Shown piece after piece: positions 42,790 through 51,805 of a DNA stretch of 64,000 nt; within the stretch, counting starts at the first letter, position 1; the number at the start of each line of letters is the position of its first letter. Source of the stretch: an uncultured Lachnospiraceae bacterium (GTDB lineage Bacteria > Bacillota > Clostridia > Lachnospirales > Lachnospiraceae); contig CANRFZ010000017.1 in assembly GCA_947630025.1 (NCBI GenBank), forward strand, positions 1 to 64,000, read 5' to 3'. Both the position numbers and the translations under genes were made by a program. The notes under the pieces are model-generated. The model made no database searches. It had not been told where the DNA came from and worked only from the letters and a program-made list of their open reading frames with translations.

Positions 42790-45099
42790 TTACAAATTAC
42801 GCAAACGGTTTGTGAATCCGCCGACGCGCACCCTGCCGTATCGCACCGTCACCGTCACCGCGCCGCTCTCCTGCGTCAGCCATATATCGCAGCCGCTCTC
42901 CTCCAGCCGTTCCAGCAGTTCGGCGTGGGGATGGCCGTAACGGTTGTCCCTGCCCGCCGAAATCAGCGCGATCCGCGGCCTGATCAGCCGCAGCAGTTCT
43001 TCGCCGGTGGCATAGCCGGAGCCGTGATGAGCCACCTTTAAGAGCGTGACGCCCTCTCGGGGCAGCGGAAGCTCCTCCATGCGCTGCCGCGCCAGCCGCT
43101 CGCCCTCTCCTTCCAGATCTCCCGTAAAAAGCGCCGTAAAATCGCCGTACTGCAGATACAGAGTGGTGGAGTAGGCGTTGGGCTCCGCAAGGGATGTCCC
43201 GGCGGGCGGGTGAATGCACGTAAACACCGCTTCGCCGCAGTACAGCCTGTCTCCGGCGGAAAGATATCCCACCGCCGTGCCGTTCTCCGCCGCCAGCCGC
43301 TCCAGCTCCCGGTAGGCTTCGTTCCTGCCCGCGCCGCCCACATCCGGAAGATACAGCGTGCCGATGCCGACGCCCTCCGAATCGGTCTGCGCGAGCATAT
43401 CCAGTATGCCGCTTATATGGTCGTTGTCGGGATGGGTGACCACCACGGCGTCGAGGCGGCTTATGCCCTCATATTTCAGAAACGGCACGATCCGATCGTC
43501 CGCCACGCCGCTCTGGTCCGTGCTGCCGCCGTCGATCAGCAGATGGAACCGCCCCGGACTGCCCACATAGATGCAGTCGCCCTGCCCCACATCCGCCATG
43601 GTGATCTGCAGGCCGCCGTAGGAGCGAAGGCAGAGCACTGACAGGGCCAGAAGGATACACTGCCAGAACTGCAGCTTGGAGAGTCTGCCGTTTGCGGCCA
43701 CGGCGCACGCAAGGAGCAGCACGAACAGAACCGCCTGCCAGAGCCGCGGGCAGCCCGTAACCCATCGGTGGCCGGGCAGCCGCAGGCACAGACGGCACAG
43801 TTGGTCGTACAAAAGCAGCAGCAGATGTACCGGGTACGCAGCGGCGGCGCCGAGCGGCAGCCAGAGCGCTGCCGCCGCCACGCTGACCAGCCCGCCGGCC
43901 AGCACCAGCGTCATGCACGGAATGACCGCCAGATTTAAGAGTACCGAATAGGGCGGAAACTCATAATAAAAGCACAGGTACACGGGCAGCGTGGACAACG
44001 ACACCGCGGCCCCCGACAGTACCAGCTTCTCTGCCCTGCCGCCGCCTAACAGATTGTCCTGCACCGCCGGAAGCAGCGTGCCGATGCCGCACACCGCGCC
44101 GAACGAAAAGAGGAAGCCGCTATGCTGCACATACAACGGCTGCTGCACCAGCGTCACAAGCGCCGCCACGGTCAGCGCCGTGAGCAGATCGTACGTCCTG
44201 CCCACCAGTCCGGCGGCCAGATGCAGGGCAAACATCAGATACGCCCGCACCATCGAGACGCCCATGCCAGTCATGACGCCGTAGGCGTACATCAGCCCCA
44301 CCGTGACCGCCACGGCTGCCGGAACCGGAACCCGCAGTCTGCGGAGTCCTTTGTAACATCCCATGCCGAGCACGGACAGATGCAGGCCGCTGACCGCCAG
44401 AATATGCAGGATGCCGTTCTGCTGATACAACGCTTTCAGCCCGCTGTCCAGATCGGCGCGGTCGCCCAGAAGCATCGCCTTTAGCGCGTCGGCGTCCGTG
44501 CCGTCGTAGCAGGCGTCGATCAGCAGCGCGCAGTATTCCCGCCACCGGTACAGGCCGTCCCGGAAGCCGTCGCAGGCCGCGCTCTGCGCTGCCACCATAG
44601 CGTCCATGACTCTGCCCTGCTGCCCCATGATCCTGTAATAGTCCGCCGCGTCGAATTCTCCCGGATTGGCCGCGTGGTCAAAAGCCCGGAATCTCCCGGT
44701 CACGACGACGAGACTGCCCATCCGCGGCGCGTCCTGCCCGTCCATATAGCAGATCACGCCGTCGATGCCCGCGGCGTCCTGCCGTGTCATATGTTCTTTT
44801 TCTCTGTTCCAAAATCTGCGCAATTCGGTTCGGGATACGGTATCGGAATCTGTCAGAAACTGTGTCAGATAAGAAATTTGATCTTCTCTTAGAATTGCGG
44901 TATTCCGTAAAGTGACTGTCAGGCGTGTGCCGTCCTGCGACGTCTTGTACGCGATGGCGTCCACATAGCCCGCCACGGCGATCTGCTGCCGGTCCATGTC
45001 CTCCCAGACCGGTGCACTGCGGACGGTCAATAGCACCGCCAGCGCCGCTGCCGCCGCATACGCCAGCCCCGCCATGCAAAGTGGTCTTCGTATTTTCAA
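42790..45099 (-). CDS. comEC: DNA internalisation competence protein ComEC/Rec2
   Basis: The 769-residue protein has an N-terminal DUF4131-like extracytoplasmic part, a multi-helix competence channel core (ILHILAVSGLHLSVLGMG is the family motif), and a C-terminal metallo-beta-lactamase domain (MADVGQGDCIYV, VVTHPDNDHISGI, LLKVAHHGSG). It carries single-stranded DNA across the membrane during natural transformation. All three domains are present and uninterrupted, so the gene looks functional. A conserved comEA gene lies 3.4 kb upstream. Confidence 0.94.
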   Translation of the reverse strand: MKIRRPLCMAGLAYAAAAALAVLLTVRSAPVWEDMDRQQIAVAGYVDAIAYKTSQDGTRLTVTLRNTAILREDQISYLTQFLTDSDTVSRTELRRFWNREKEHMTRQDAAGIDGVICYMDGQDAPRMGSLVVVTGRFRAFDHAANPGEFDAADYYRIMGQQGRVMDAMVAAQSAACDGFRDGLYRWREYCALLIDACYDGTDADALKAMLLGDRADLDSGLKALYQQNGILHILAVSGLHLSVLGMGCYKGLRRLRVPVPAAVAVTVGLMYAYGVMTGMGVSMVRAYLMFALHLAAGLVGRTYDLLTALTVAALVTLVQQPLYVQHSGFLFSFGAVCGIGTLLPAVQDNLLGGGRAEKLVLSGAAVSLSTLPVYLCFYYEFPPYSVLLNLAVIPCMTLVLAGGLVSVAAAALWLPLGAAAAYPVHLLLLLYDQLCRLCLRLPGHRWVTGCPRLWQAVLFVLLLACAVAANGRLSKLQFWQCILLALSVLCLRSYGGLQITMADVGQGDCIYVGSPGRFHLLIDGGSTDQSGVADDRIVPFLKYEGISRLDAVVVTHPDNDHISGILDMLAQTDSEGVGIGTLYLPDVGGAGRNEAYRELERLAAENGTAVGYLSAGDRLYCGEAVFTCIHPPAGTSLAEPNAYSTTLYLQYGDFTALFTGDLEGEGERLARQRMEELPLPREGVTLLKVAHHGSGYATGEELLRLIRPRIALISAGRDNRYGHPHAELLERLEESGCDIWLTQESGAVTVTVRYGRVRVGGFTNRLRNL

Positions 45100-45143
45100 T
45101 TTTCATCCTCCGTTTTTAGGGGCGTCCGCGCTTATGCTTATAC

Positions 45144-46139
45144 TTATTCTTCCTCCGGCGCTGCCAACAGATCCAGATTCCGCTCGAACACCTCGTTCAG
45201 ACTGATTTTTTCGCGGTAAGAATAGTTCGTATCGCCGTTGACGGTGATCTGCACCTTATTGATGTTAGGCAGCTCCACCAGCGAATTGGTGATGGCGTAG
45301 ATCGTCACTTCCGCGCTTGTGTCATAGATTTGGTTCAGAAACGTCTCGTCAAAGTTTACATAACATATGCCGTCCTTGACGTTCACGCCGAGGATCTGGG
45401 TAGACGGGTCCACCACCGGATAGGCGTTCTCCGACACCGGCCCGGCGACCAGCTTTTCCACCACCAGCTTTTCCAGCGAGATATTGCTGCTGTATACGAC
45501 GTCGCTGCGGTTCTCCTCCACCAGCGCGCCGCCGTCCTCGTCGGCAAAATACAGGAGCAGATTCACCTTTTCATAGGAATTGATCTCGCTGCCCGCATTC
45601 TCGATAAAGGAATCCGCGGACATCGCGCCCACCGCCATGCCGCCGCCGTCCGTCAGCACTTCGCCCTGTACGGTAAAGGACACGTAATCCACGCCCGGAA
45701 TCTGCGTCAGCGTCCTGACTACGGCTGCTCTGGTCAGCACTTCCTTGACACTGTCCATCTCCCGGTACGCGGTGTCAAAATTCATCACAAGCTGCCCGTT
45801 GTCCACGGTATAGCCCAGCAGCGCGAAGTTCCCCGCCAGAGGCGCCTCGTACTCAAACTTGGAAGGAACTTCCGCGAGCTGCCCCAGCAGTTCCTCGATC
45901 AGCAGCGCCATATCTTCCGTCCGGGTGACATACTCTCTGGCGCCCGTCTTGGTTTCCTCATTGTTTACATAATATATCAAATACACGTCGCCGTCCGCGT
46001 CGGCCTGCTGCCTGCCGCACGCCGCACACAACACTGCACACCATGCCGCAAGCAGCAGACAGAGGGTAAACCCGGCGGCTCTGCGCGCCGTCTTCCCTGC
46101 CGTCTTCCGATGCTTTGGGCCGTCCGTCAATCGTGTCAT
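45144..46139 (-). CDS. GerMN domain lipoprotein
   Basis: The 331-residue lipoprotein starts at ATG 46139 (MTRLTDG), with AAGGA nine bases upstream. It has a twin-Arg/Lys N-terminus and a lipobox (LCAAC), then two GerMN domains (VYLIYYVNNEET ... LVMNFDTAYREM; VNLLLYFADEDGG ... ICYVNFDETFLNQI). GerM is a sporulation and germination cell-wall protein in Bacillus. Here it lies directly downstream of a two-component kinase, as in many Clostridia, and probably works in the envelope. Confidence 0.88.
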   Translation of the reverse strand: MTRLTDGPKHRKTAGKTARRAAGFTLCLLLAAWCAVLCAACGRQQADADGDVYLIYYVNNEETKTGAREYVTRTEDMALLIEELLGQLAEVPSKFEYEAPLAGNFALLGYTVDNGQLVMNFDTAYREMDSVKEVLTRAAVVRTLTQIPGVDYVSFTVQGEVLTDGGGMAVGAMSADSFIENAGSEINSYEKVNLLLYFADEDGGALVEENRSDVVYSSNISLEKLVVEKLVAGPVSENAYPVVDPSTQILGVNVKDGICYVNFDETFLNQIYDTSAEVTIYAITNSLVELPNINKVQITVNGDTNYSYREKISLNEVFERNLDLLAAPEEE

Positions 46140-46282
46140 ACGTACCATTCCTTTTCTTTCATCAAAAACAACGCCATCCCCGAAACGCCGCCGCGCAGAG
46201 GCTCCGCTTTTCCTGTAAGCCGTCTTTTCACAGGCGCATTTACGAAACGCCGCACAGAGGCTCACAGAGGAGCAAAGGCGCG

Positions 46283-47767
46283 CTACGCCGGGAGATAGGA
46301 TAGCGGAATCCGAACCGTAAAGGTCGTTCCCACGCCCTCGGCGCTCTCCACATGGATCGAACCGCGGTGCATCATCACGGCGTTTCTGGTGATCGCCAGC
46401 CCCAAGCCGGTGCCGCCGATCTCGCGGGAGCGGGATTTGTCCACGCGGTAAAATCTCTCGTAGATCTTGTCGAGGGAGTCCTCCGGGATGCCGATGCCCG
46501 AATCCTCCACGACCACGGTAAAATACTGGTGGTCGGCGTCCAGCGTCACCCGCACGCGCCCGTGCTCCTTGTTGTATTTGATGGCGTTCTCCACCAGATT
46601 GGTCAGCACCAGCGTGATCTTAACTTCGTCGATGGCGGCAGTGACCGGACGCAGGCTCTCGTAGATCACTTCCACGTCCCGCTTCTGCGCGATGGGCCGG
46701 AGCCGTTTCAGGATCAGCTCCACCAGCGTATTGACGTCCACCTCGCTGATGTTCATGGTTGCCGCCGTCCGGTCCATCTTGACCAGCGACAGAAGATCCG
46801 TGATGATCTTGTCCTCCCGCTCGATCTCGCCGGTGATGTCCTCCATAAACTCCCGGTAGACCTCGATCGGCACGTCCCGCTCGTTCAGCAGGGAATCCGC
46901 CAGCACTTTCATCGAAGTGAGCGGCGTTTTCAGCTCGTGGGAGACATTGGAGACAAACTCCTGCCTAGAGTCGTCCAGCGCTTTCATCCTGCCCAGCACC
47001 CTGTTAAAGGCGTCGCCGATCCGCTCCGTCTCCAGACAGTCCGTGACGGCGATCGGCTCGTCGATATAGCCCTCCTTGGCCCGTTCCAGCGCGTCGGTGA
47101 TCTTTTCAAAAGGCCGGATCAGCAGGCGCACCGCCAGCACCGACAGGATAAAAATAGCCACGATAACGATCACTTCAATAATGAGCGCCTGCCTGCTGAG
47201 CGTGGCCATCGTCGCGGTGATACTGTCCGTGGACGCGCTGACCAGCATCACGCCCCGCACCCTGTCCCAGCTCTCCGGCGCGCCGTCCTCGCCATAGCGG
47301 ACGGCCTCCGCGATCGGAATCGTCATCTCGATATAGCCGTTCTCGCTGTCGTGGGTGCTGGTAGTCTCGCCCTTTTTCAGGCTGCGCACCACTTCCTCGG
47401 AAATAATCGTCTTGTTTTCACTGATCCCATAGGTGTCTTTGACGATGCGCAGGTCGTTGTTGATCACCATCACACGACCGTCATAGAGATCGGACAGTTG
47501 TTCCAGCTCCGCGTTGATCACCTCCGAGGAGGTGTCCTGCAGATAATGGTACGTGATCAGATGATTCGCCAGAATCCTGAGCTGGGATGCGACGTCGGCG
47601 GTGCGGATATTTACCGCCCGGCGCTCATAGCTCTGCAGGATCGCGTAGCGCATACCGATGCACGGAACCAGCCCGACAAGCAGAAGGATCAGAAAGATCC
47701 GCGTTTTCAGACTTCTCAGAAATGCCAGTTTTTTTAGTTTTTCTTTAAGCAAAGTAATATCCCACAC
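46283..47767 (-). CDS. Two-component sensor histidine kinase, HAMP type
   Basis: The 494-residue protein has two membrane helices (IFLILLLVGLVPC; IEVIVIVAIFILSVLAV), an extracytoplasmic sensor between them, a HAMP linker, HisKA (VSNVSHELKTPLTSMKVLA, phospho-His), and HATPase (TNLVENAIKYNKE; EDSGIGIPED; GTGLGLAITR). It resembles the WalK/VicK and PhoR group. The start is a GTG 23 bases inside the end of the response-regulator gene; an in-frame TTG six codons later would leave an overlap of a few bases. The regulator upstream is its partner. Confidence 0.92.
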   Translation of the reverse strand: MWDITLLKEKLKKLAFLRSLKTRIFLILLLVGLVPCIGMRYAILQSYERRAVNIRTADVASQLRILANHLITYHYLQDTSSEVINAELEQLSDLYDGRVMVINNDLRIVKDTYGISENKTIISEEVVRSLKKGETTSTHDSENGYIEMTIPIAEAVRYGEDGAPESWDRVRGVMLVSASTDSITATMATLSRQALIIEVIVIVAIFILSVLAVRLLIRPFEKITDALERAKEGYIDEPIAVTDCLETERIGDAFNRVLGRMKALDDSRQEFVSNVSHELKTPLTSMKVLADSLLNERDVPIEVYREFMEDITGEIEREDKIITDLLSLVKMDRTAATMNISEVDVNTLVELILKRLRPIAQKRDVEVIYESLRPVTAAIDEVKITLVLTNLVENAIKYNKEHGRVRVTLDADHQYFTVVVEDSGIGIPEDSLDKIYERFYRVDKSRSREIGGTGLGLAITRNAVMMHRGSIHVESAEGVGTTFTVRIPLSYLPA

Positions 47768-48431
47768 CCCACTTAGTCCGCACGTAGACCGGCTCTCCGG
47801 GGACGCTCTCGATCTTTTCCCGCAGTCTTCTGATATGTACGTCCACGGTTCTGACGTCGCCGGGATAGGCTTCGCCCCACACGAGCTGCAGCAGCTTTTC
47901 CCGGCTGTATACCCGGCCCGGATTCCGGATCAAAAGCTCCAGCACCTCGTACTCCTTGGCGGTCAGATTGATCTCCCGGCCCTTGATGTATACCCGCCTG
48001 CTCTCGCTGTCCAGCCGCATCTCGCCCTTGACGATCACATGGGAATCATCCCTTTCTGCCGTCCTGTGGGCCGTCCGGCGCATGATCGCCTTGATCCGCG
48101 CCTTTACTTCCAGTATGTTAAAGGGTTTGGTGATATAATCGTCCGCACCGTAGTCCAGTCCCAGTATCTTGTCCATGTCGTCGCCTTTGGCGGTCAGCAT
48201 CACGATCGGCACGCCGGAAAACTCGCGTATCTGCTGGCACACTTCAAAGCCCGACATCTTCGGCAGCATCACGTCCAGCAGCACCATGTCGTACTCATTC
48301 TGCCGCGCGAGCTCCAGCGCTTCCTCTCCGTCGTAGGCGCAGTCCACTTCCATGCCGTCCTGTTCCAGACTGAAGCGGATGCCCTTTACGATCATCTTTT
48401 CATCATCGACTACCAAAACCCTCTGTCCCAT
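47745..48431 (-). CDS. OmpR/PhoB family response regulator
   Basis: The 228-residue protein has a receiver domain (VLVVDDEKMIVKGI; phospho-Asp in YDMVLLDVMLPKMSG; Lys in DYITKPFN) and a winged-helix DNA-binding domain (LTAKEYEVLELLIRNPGRVYS; TVDVHIRRLREKIE). It pairs with the overlapping kinase gene downstream. It lies 13 bases after comEA, so comEA, the regulator, the kinase and the GerMN lipoprotein may be one transcript. The regulon cannot be read from sequence. Confidence 0.94.
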   Translation of the reverse strand: MGQRVLVVDDEKMIVKGIRFSLEQDGMEVDCAYDGEEALELARQNEYDMVLLDVMLPKMSGFEVCQQIREFSGVPIVMLTAKGDDMDKILGLDYGADDYITKPFNILEVKARIKAIMRRTAHRTAERDDSHVIVKGEMRLDSESRRVYIKGREINLTAKEYEVLELLIRNPGRVYSREKLLQLVWGEAYPGDVRTVDVHIRRLREKIESVPGEPVYVRTKWGVGYYFA

Positions 48432-48443
48432 AGCTGCCTGCCT

Positions 48444-49259
48444 CTACTCCACTTTGATACTGTCCCGTATCTTCTCGTAAGTGCCCTCTTTGATGCCGCT
48501 TACGTTCATAATCTCCTCTACCGAGGAAAAACCGCCCGCCTTCTCCCGGTACGCGACGATCGCCGCCGCGCGGGTAGAGCCGATGCCCGGAATGCCGCAC
48601 AGTTCCTCCACCGTGGCGGTATTGATATTCACCCTGCCGTCCGACGCGCCCGAAACGCCGCCCGATGCGCTCTGTCCTGCAGACTCGGACACGCCTGCGC
48701 CGCCGCCCTGCTGCACGATACCGTATTCCCGGCCCGCGCCGCCGTTCTGTCCGGCTTCGCCCTGCCGTGCCGCAGACGCCGTATCTGCCAGCGCCGTATC
48801 CGCAGACGCCGCTTCTGTCAGCGCCGCGGTCTGCTCCAGCGTGGGGATCACCAGCTTCGCGCCGTCCGGCAGCTTCTGCGCTTGATTTACATAACTTTCG
48901 TCCGCATCTGCCGCAAAACCGCCCGCCGCCTGCACCGCCTCGTAAACCCTGCTGCCCTCCGGCAGTTCGTAGACATCGGGATTCTGCACCGCGCCGCAGA
49001 CGTGCACGTAGATGACGCCCGCGGAAGTGTTGGGGTTCGTGGCGCTTTGGGCTGAGACTGCTGCATCGTCTTGGTTTGAGTTTACATAACTTTCTCCATC
49101 CACACCATCGGCACCCGCCGCGCTGCTATCCTCCCCGCCGCTGCCGACGTCCGCCGCGCCGGGCCGGAGCGTCAGCTCCTGCCGAGAGGTGCATCCGCCC
49201 AGCATAAGCGCCGCCGACAACCCGGCGGCCAGCAATATGATTCTGTTTTTTCTATCCAT
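48444..49259 (-). CDS. comEA: ComEA-type DNA-binding lipoprotein
   Basis: The 271-residue protein has a lipoprotein signal (LAAGLSAALMLGGC), a linker, a SLBB domain (VIYVHVCGAVQNPDVYELPEG), a long Ala/Ser/Gly linker, and a C-terminal helix-hairpin-helix domain (VNINTATVEELCGIPGIG; VEEIMNVSGIKEGTYEKIRD). ComEA binds double-stranded DNA outside the membrane and hands it to ComEC. Most ComEA proteins have an N-terminal membrane helix; lipid anchoring is the variant seen here. Confidence 0.91.
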   Translation of the reverse strand: MDRKNRIILLAAGLSAALMLGGCTSRQELTLRPGAADVGSGGEDSSAAGADGVDGESYVNSNQDDAAVSAQSATNPNTSAGVIYVHVCGAVQNPDVYELPEGSRVYEAVQAAGGFAADADESYVNQAQKLPDGAKLVIPTLEQTAALTEAASADTALADTASAARQGEAGQNGGAGREYGIVQQGGGAGVSESAGQSASGGVSGASDGRVNINTATVEELCGIPGIGSTRAAAIVAYREKAGGFSSVEEIMNVSGIKEGTYEKIRDSIKVE

Positions 49260-49335
49260 GTCTTCCTCTCCGAGCCCGTCGTCCCGAAGGAAGTTCCCGC
49301 CTGCATGGTATTTTCATTGTAAAATAAATTCCGCC

Positions 49336-49767
49336 CTATGTCCACTTAAAAATCACAATTCCCGCTATTGCGATTCCCATACCGACGATTTTACGCATTT
49401 CGAGAGGCTGCTTTTCCACGCCGAACCAGCCAAATAGCTCGATCACATACGCGACGACTAACTGGGAGATGACGATGAGCATCACCGCCCGCGCCGGGCC
49501 CAGCATCTCCATCCCCTTGATAACGGTGTAGGTGATGAAAGCGCCGATCGCGCCGCCTAATAGCATATATTTCGGCTCTACCTTCCAGAGTGTGCCAAAG
49601 GATGTCCTGTCCGTCACAAGCCACGCCGCCAGACAGACCAGCAGCGCGGTGAACTGGACAAAGGCGTTGGCCACCCAGATGCCGGAGCTCTTGGTCACCT
49701 GCGTATTGAATACTCCCTGCACGCTCATCAGCGCGCCCGACAAAAGTGCAATCAAAAATCCAAACAT
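49336..49767 (-). CDS. DMT-type small transporter, YdcZ/DUF606 family
   Basis: The 143-residue protein has five hydrophobic segments (FLIALLSGALMSVQG, FVQFTALLVCLAAWLV, YMLLGGAIGAFITYTV, AVMLIVISQLVVAYVI, IVGMGIAIAGIVIFKW). This fits the DUF606/YdcZ group of the drug/metabolite transporter superfamily. The start is ATG 49767 with CGGAG upstream. The open frame upstream of it reads through short DNA repeats and is not protein-like. Substrate unknown. Confidence 0.85.
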   Translation of the reverse strand: MFGFLIALLSGALMSVQGVFNTQVTKSSGIWVANAFVQFTALLVCLAAWLVTDRTSFGTLWKVEPKYMLLGGAIGAFITYTVIKGMEMLGPARAVMLIVISQLVVAYVIELFGWFGVEKQPLEMRKIVGMGIAIAGIVIFKWT

Positions 49768-49779
49768 ATGCTCTCCGTT

Positions 49780-49870
49780 CCGGAGCGTTCCGTAATATGG
49801 CGCGGCGCTTATCCGTATGATCTGTCTGCACGATCTGTCCGCATGACCTATCTGCATGATCTGTCCGCAT
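49780..49870. repeat. Degenerate short tandem repeat
   Basis: A unit near gatctgtccgcatgacc recurs four or five times just upstream of the DMT transporter gene. It is another of the many minisatellite-like stretches in the window. Confidence 0.5.
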
Positions 49871-49926
49871 CTTCTGTCCGCCGCCGTCAGAGGAAGCCGC
49901 GACGCTCCGACGCAGACTCCCGTACC

Positions 49927-49957
49927 AAAAAAAGACAAGACGTTTCCGTCCTGTCTT
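49927..49957 (-). terminator. Terminator after the orphan solute-binding protein gene
   Basis: On the minus strand AAGACA-GACG and CGTC-TGTCTT arms are followed by seven T residues. It lies about 115 bases past the stop at 50071. Confidence 0.8.
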
Positions 49958-50070
49958 AGTGTGTCCGTTTTATCGGTAAATATGCACCTGATACGCTCTG
50001 TTCTTCGGCGGCGCAGCGTCAATCCTTTCCGGCAGGCTGCGCCGGGGTTCGATGCGGAGAACGGCAGCGC

Positions 50071-51696
50071 TTATTCTCCGCTTTCTTCCCCGCCTGCGTC
50101 TCCGTCCACAGTTTCTTCCGCGTCCGACGCGGACTCATCCGGCACGTCGATGTACTCCTCCTCGTAGGCTTCGCCCGTCACCTGCGCCATGATCTGTTCG
50201 GACAACGCTTTTAAGTCGGCGTTGGCGTCCTCGCCGTCCCAGATCTTTGCAAAGGCGATCTCCAGCTCCACCCAGAAGTTGCTCGTCTCGATCATCTTCG
50301 GCATCGGAACGGAATCGTCGTATTCCTCCAGAAAAGCCGCCTTGTTGGGATCGTCGTAAGTGTCGCCGCTGTCACAGATGGGCAGCTTGCCTGTCCTTGC
50401 GTAGAGACTGTCCGTGGCGTATTCCGTCAGGAACACCGCGAACTCATTGGCCATCTCCTTCTGCGTGGAATAGCCGTTGACCACGACGCACTGTGTCACC
50501 GACAGAGACGCGGAGCGCAGCTCGCCGCTCACGTTCGGCATTTTCGAGATGCCGTAATCGAAGTCAAAGCCGCCTTCCGCCTTGGCCTGCTCGATCCGTG
50601 ACAGGGCATCCGTGGTGGCCACGGTATACACGATCTTGCCGTCCATAAAGTCCTGCAGGACGCCGTCGTAGCTGATCTCCTTCGTATCGATGGAAAAGAA
50701 CTGGTTCAGGTTCTGGTACACCTTGAGGCAGCGGATCGCATCCTCCGTATAGATATGGATGGAATCCGTCATATCGCCGTTCACGCCGCCTACGTCTATG
50801 GCATTTCCCACGAAGAAATAGTTATAAAAAATATCCGACACATCCCATTTAAAGACCGCCTCCACCTGCTCCGGCGCGTCGTATGTGTCCGCAAAAGTGA
50901 GGATATCGTCTATCGTCTCGGGCAGAATCTCCTCCACCCGCTGCAGCACCGCTTCGTCCGTGACCGCGCCGTCTCCGGCCTCATCCGCCGCCGCGCCGTC
51001 CGCACTGCCGTCTCCCGCACCCGTGTCAGCCGCGTCCGCACCGCCCGCGTTTCCGCCGCCCGCGTTTCCGCCGTCCGCGTTATCCGCACTGTCCGCACCG
51101 TCGTCCGCGTCGATCTGCCGCTGCGCCTCCTCGCCTTCCTGCGCGTCACGCTCCGCCTCGATCTGCGCCCGCGCCCAGTCTTTCAGATAAGTCTCGTTAT
51201 AGAGGAAGCAGCTCGTCTCGAAGTAAAAAGGATAGCCGATGAGTTTGTCCTGATAAGTGACCGCGCGTACCGCCGTCTCCGGGAAAACGTCCTGCAGCGG
51301 CGCGACCTGCTCCGGCAGGGCCACCCGCGAGGCCAGCCCCGCCAGATACGCCTTTTCCAGAGAATCGTTTCCCACGATATACAGATCCGGCGTTTCGTCC
51401 CCCTGCAGGGACGCCTGGCTGATCGTCTCCAGATATTCCCGCCCGGACGTGTATACCGGCATCACGCGCACGTCGTCCTGATATTCGCTGTAGGCCACCG
51501 CCACACTGTTCAGATAGTCTGTCAGCGCCTCGTCGGTATACCAGAGGTACAGCGTATCGCGGTGTCCGAACACCACATTTTCCTCGGCTTCTTCCTCAAC
51601 AGGCTCCACCGTAACGCCCAGCCTGCCGAGCCCGTATATTCCACCTACACACAATGCGATCACGAGGATCGTAAGCAGTCTTTTCTTCAGAGTCAC
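50071..51696 (-). CDS. Membrane-anchored family 1 solute-binding protein, orphan
   Basis: The 541-residue protein has one N-terminal hydrophobic segment (LLTILVIALCVGGIYGLG) without a convincing lipobox, then a family 1 type binding fold (TLYLWYTDEALTDYLNSVAVAYSEYQDD; GDETPDLYIVGND; DGKIVYTVATTDALSRIEQ). A low-complexity Asp/Ala/Gly-rich insertion (about 195-245) interrupts the fold. There is no permease or ATPase beside it; upstream is argD and downstream a DMT transporter. It may serve a shared transporter or act as a sensor. A terminator follows at 49927-49957. Confidence 0.8.
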   Translation of the reverse strand: MTLKKRLLTILVIALCVGGIYGLGRLGVTVEPVEEEAEENVVFGHRDTLYLWYTDEALTDYLNSVAVAYSEYQDDVRVMPVYTSGREYLETISQASLQGDETPDLYIVGNDSLEKAYLAGLASRVALPEQVAPLQDVFPETAVRAVTYQDKLIGYPFYFETSCFLYNETYLKDWARAQIEAERDAQEGEEAQRQIDADDGADSADNADGGNAGGGNAGGADAADTGAGDGSADGAAADEAGDGAVTDEAVLQRVEEILPETIDDILTFADTYDAPEQVEAVFKWDVSDIFYNYFFVGNAIDVGGVNGDMTDSIHIYTEDAIRCLKVYQNLNQFFSIDTKEISYDGVLQDFMDGKIVYTVATTDALSRIEQAKAEGGFDFDYGISKMPNVSGELRSASLSVTQCVVVNGYSTQKEMANEFAVFLTEYATDSLYARTGKLPICDSGDTYDDPNKAAFLEEYDDSVPMPKMIETSNFWVELEIAFAKIWDGEDANADLKALSEQIMAQVTGEAYEEEYIDVPDESASDAEETVDGDAGGEESGE

Positions 51697-51715
51697 TTCT
51701 ATCTCCTTCTGTCAC

Positions 51716-51781
51716 GCCGCAGCGCAGTCGCTCCGGCAGCATATTCCCCGGATGCCGCAGCGCAGTCGCTCCGGCAGCATA
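51716..51781. repeat. 28-bp direct repeat, two copies
   Basis: The same 28 bases, beginning gccgcagcgcagtcgctccg, occur at 51716-51743 and 51754-51781 with a 38-base period. They lie between argD and the solute-binding protein gene. No hairpin with a T-run is seen. Confidence 0.8.
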
Positions 51782-51805
51782 CGTGCCGAATACACCGCAG
51801 CCCGG

